Shown: positions 63,267 to 64,000 of the stretch, one piece after another
Layout of the letters: each line of letters begins with the position of its first letter
Numbering within the stretch: position 1 is the first letter of the stretch
Assembly: GCF_000720185.1 (NCBI RefSeq)
Contig: NZ_JOIY01000003.1
Span: forward strand, 124,001 to 188,000
Direction: 5' to 3'
DNA: 64,000 nucleotides
From: Streptomyces sp. NRRL S-340
GTDB lineage: Bacteria; Actinomycetota; Actinomycetes; Streptomycetales; Streptomycetaceae
Notes under the pieces: generated by a model
What the model was told of the DNA's origin: nothing
Seen by the model: only the letters and a program-made list of their open reading frames with translations
Database searches by the model: none
Position numbers and translations under genes: made by a program

Positions 63267-64000
63267 ATGTGGGATGTTCAGGCCGCTGATTCCGACAGAA
63301 CACGCACGGCGCGCTCGCGGGGGCGCGCCGCCTCGTTGTGGATGGGGCGCAAGTCCCACTGGTACCTTCCCGCTTCACTGATCGCCGATCTCGTCGGCGC
63401 CGGGGTGCCGGTGACGCTGGTGCTCTCGGCCGCGCGGCAGCCGTGGGCGGTTCCGGGCGGCATCGTCGCGGGGCTCGCCTGGGCGGGCGTGCAGTTGTTC
63501 CGCTCGCGGTACGCGGGCCGGGCCATCGGCGAGAGCCGGGGCACGCTGCCGGTGCTCCACGACTGGTTCATCCTGCTGGGCGTGCTCGCGGTGGCGCACG
63601 CCGCGGCGGGGGTCCGGCTGGCGGCGCTGCTGTGCCTGGTGGCGCTGCTGCCCTGCCTGGTGCTGACCCTGGTGTGCCGCAAGGCGGTGCACCGTCACCT
63701 GTCGGCGGTGCGCCGCAGGGCCCAGGCGGTGATCAAGGTCCTGGTGGTGGGCGAGCCCGCCGCGGTCGACGGGGTCACCGCGCACCTCGCCGCCCGCACC
63801 GACCACCCGTACGTGGCGGTGGGCGCCGTCCCGGTGGGCAGCGGTCCGGTCGCCTCGGGGATCCGGATCGGGGAACGCCTTCCCGGCGCCGCGCCCGAGG
63901 CTCCCGCCGCGGACGCCGATCTCGTCGTCGGTGAGGTGCACCGGCTCGGCGCCGATCTCGCGCTGGTCGTCCCGGGGCCCGGGCTCGCCGGGGAGCGGCT
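63267..64000 (+). CDS. Polyprenyl-phosphate sugar transferase, N-terminal part (cut by window end)
   Basis: The frame is open from ATG 63267 (GGGGGG three bases upstream) to the end of the window, 244 complete codons. It encodes hydrophobic helices at about residues 36-58, 60-78, 95-112 and 114-138, then an alpha/beta domain starting AVIKVLVVGEPAAVDG. This is the N-terminal membrane bundle and CoA-binding-like domain of WbaP/exopolysaccharide-type phosphoglycosyltransferases. The catalytic domain would lie beyond the window. Together with the divergent LCP gene it marks an exopolysaccharide or wall-glycopolymer locus. The 287-base gap between them is AT-richer and contains a GAACGTTC palindrome near 63214. 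Confidence 0.75.
   Translation, partial: MWDVQAADSDRTRTARSRGRAASLWMGRKSHWYLPASLIADLVGAGVPVTLVLSAARQPWAVPGGIVAGLAWAGVQLFRSRYAGRAIGESRGTLPVLHDWFILLGVLAVAHAAAGVRLAALLCLVALLPCLVLTLVCRKAVHRHLSAVRRRAQAVIKVLVVGEPAAVDGVTAHLAARTDHPYVAVGAVPVGSGPVASGIRIGERLPGAAPEAPAADADLVVGEVHRLGADLALVVPGPGLAGER

Overview
The window is chromosomal DNA of a Streptomyces-type actinomycete. GC content is very high, third codon positions are almost always G or C, GTG starts and ATGA/GTGA stop-start overlaps are common, and the gene families are typical: BTAD (SARP-type) regulator, TipA-like MerR regulator, LCP protein, LacI-controlled sugar importer with beta-glucosidase, and many secreted glycoside hydrolases. No tRNA, rRNA, CRISPR array, integrase or transposase was recognised.

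Region 1 (0.2-7.6 kb): a soluble Ser/Thr kinase with a TPR-like tail, a SAM-methyltransferase-like protein, and a compact lasso-peptide locus that is easy to miss because the 38-codon precursor gene is very short (3709-3825). It is followed by a fused B protein (RRE-like domain plus Cys/His/Asp leader peptidase) and an asparagine-synthetase-like cyclase. The predicted core is GFSGGFYDGHGYQS with a Gly1-Asp8 ring. There is no ABC exporter and no Thr at leader position -2. A convergent membrane protein follows.

Region 2 (7.9-22.7 kb): an unusual block. It holds a signal-less lipase, a BTAD regulator, a PASTA membrane protein, a signal-less SNase-like protein, two giant unrecognised proteins (1036 and 1492 aa, the second with an embedded peptidoglycan-binding domain), a GH24-type lysozyme with its own peptidoglycan-binding domain, a LytM-like protein lacking one zinc ligand, and a 148-aa unknown. 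Five genes form one co-directional run. This combination of envelope- and nucleic-acid-targeting proteins without Sec signals is the best candidate here for an undescribed system, but its function is inference.

Region 3 (23-46 kb): mixed accessory and metabolic genes. They include photolyase, an Orn/Lys/Arg decarboxylase, a GH6 cellulase under a CebR-type box, oxidoreductases, a TipA-like regulator, glucarate dehydratase, a GT1 glycosyltransferase, a TetR-SDR pair with two strong palindromic operators, and an ABC-2 transporter coupled to a two-component system. Several gene stumps show deletion decay: ABC ATPase, MDR and MarR tails meeting tail-out, and an alpha/beta-hydrolase tail.

Region 4 (46-64 kb): a carbohydrate island that fits fungal or beta-glucan wall degradation. 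It encodes GH55 exo-beta-1,3-glucanase with a CBM32-like domain, a clan GH-A enzyme with two such domains, a DUF1996 secreted protein, a GH3 beta-glucosidase destroyed by an internal deletion, an intact GH1 beta-glucosidase, a CebEFG-like importer, a LacI regulator and a GH71-like alpha-1,3-glucanase. Palindromes with an AGCGCT-type core lie at the promoters of the GH55, importer and LacI genes, suggesting one local regulon. The window ends in cell-envelope genes: an LCP protein and the 5' part of a polyprenyl-phosphate sugar transferase.
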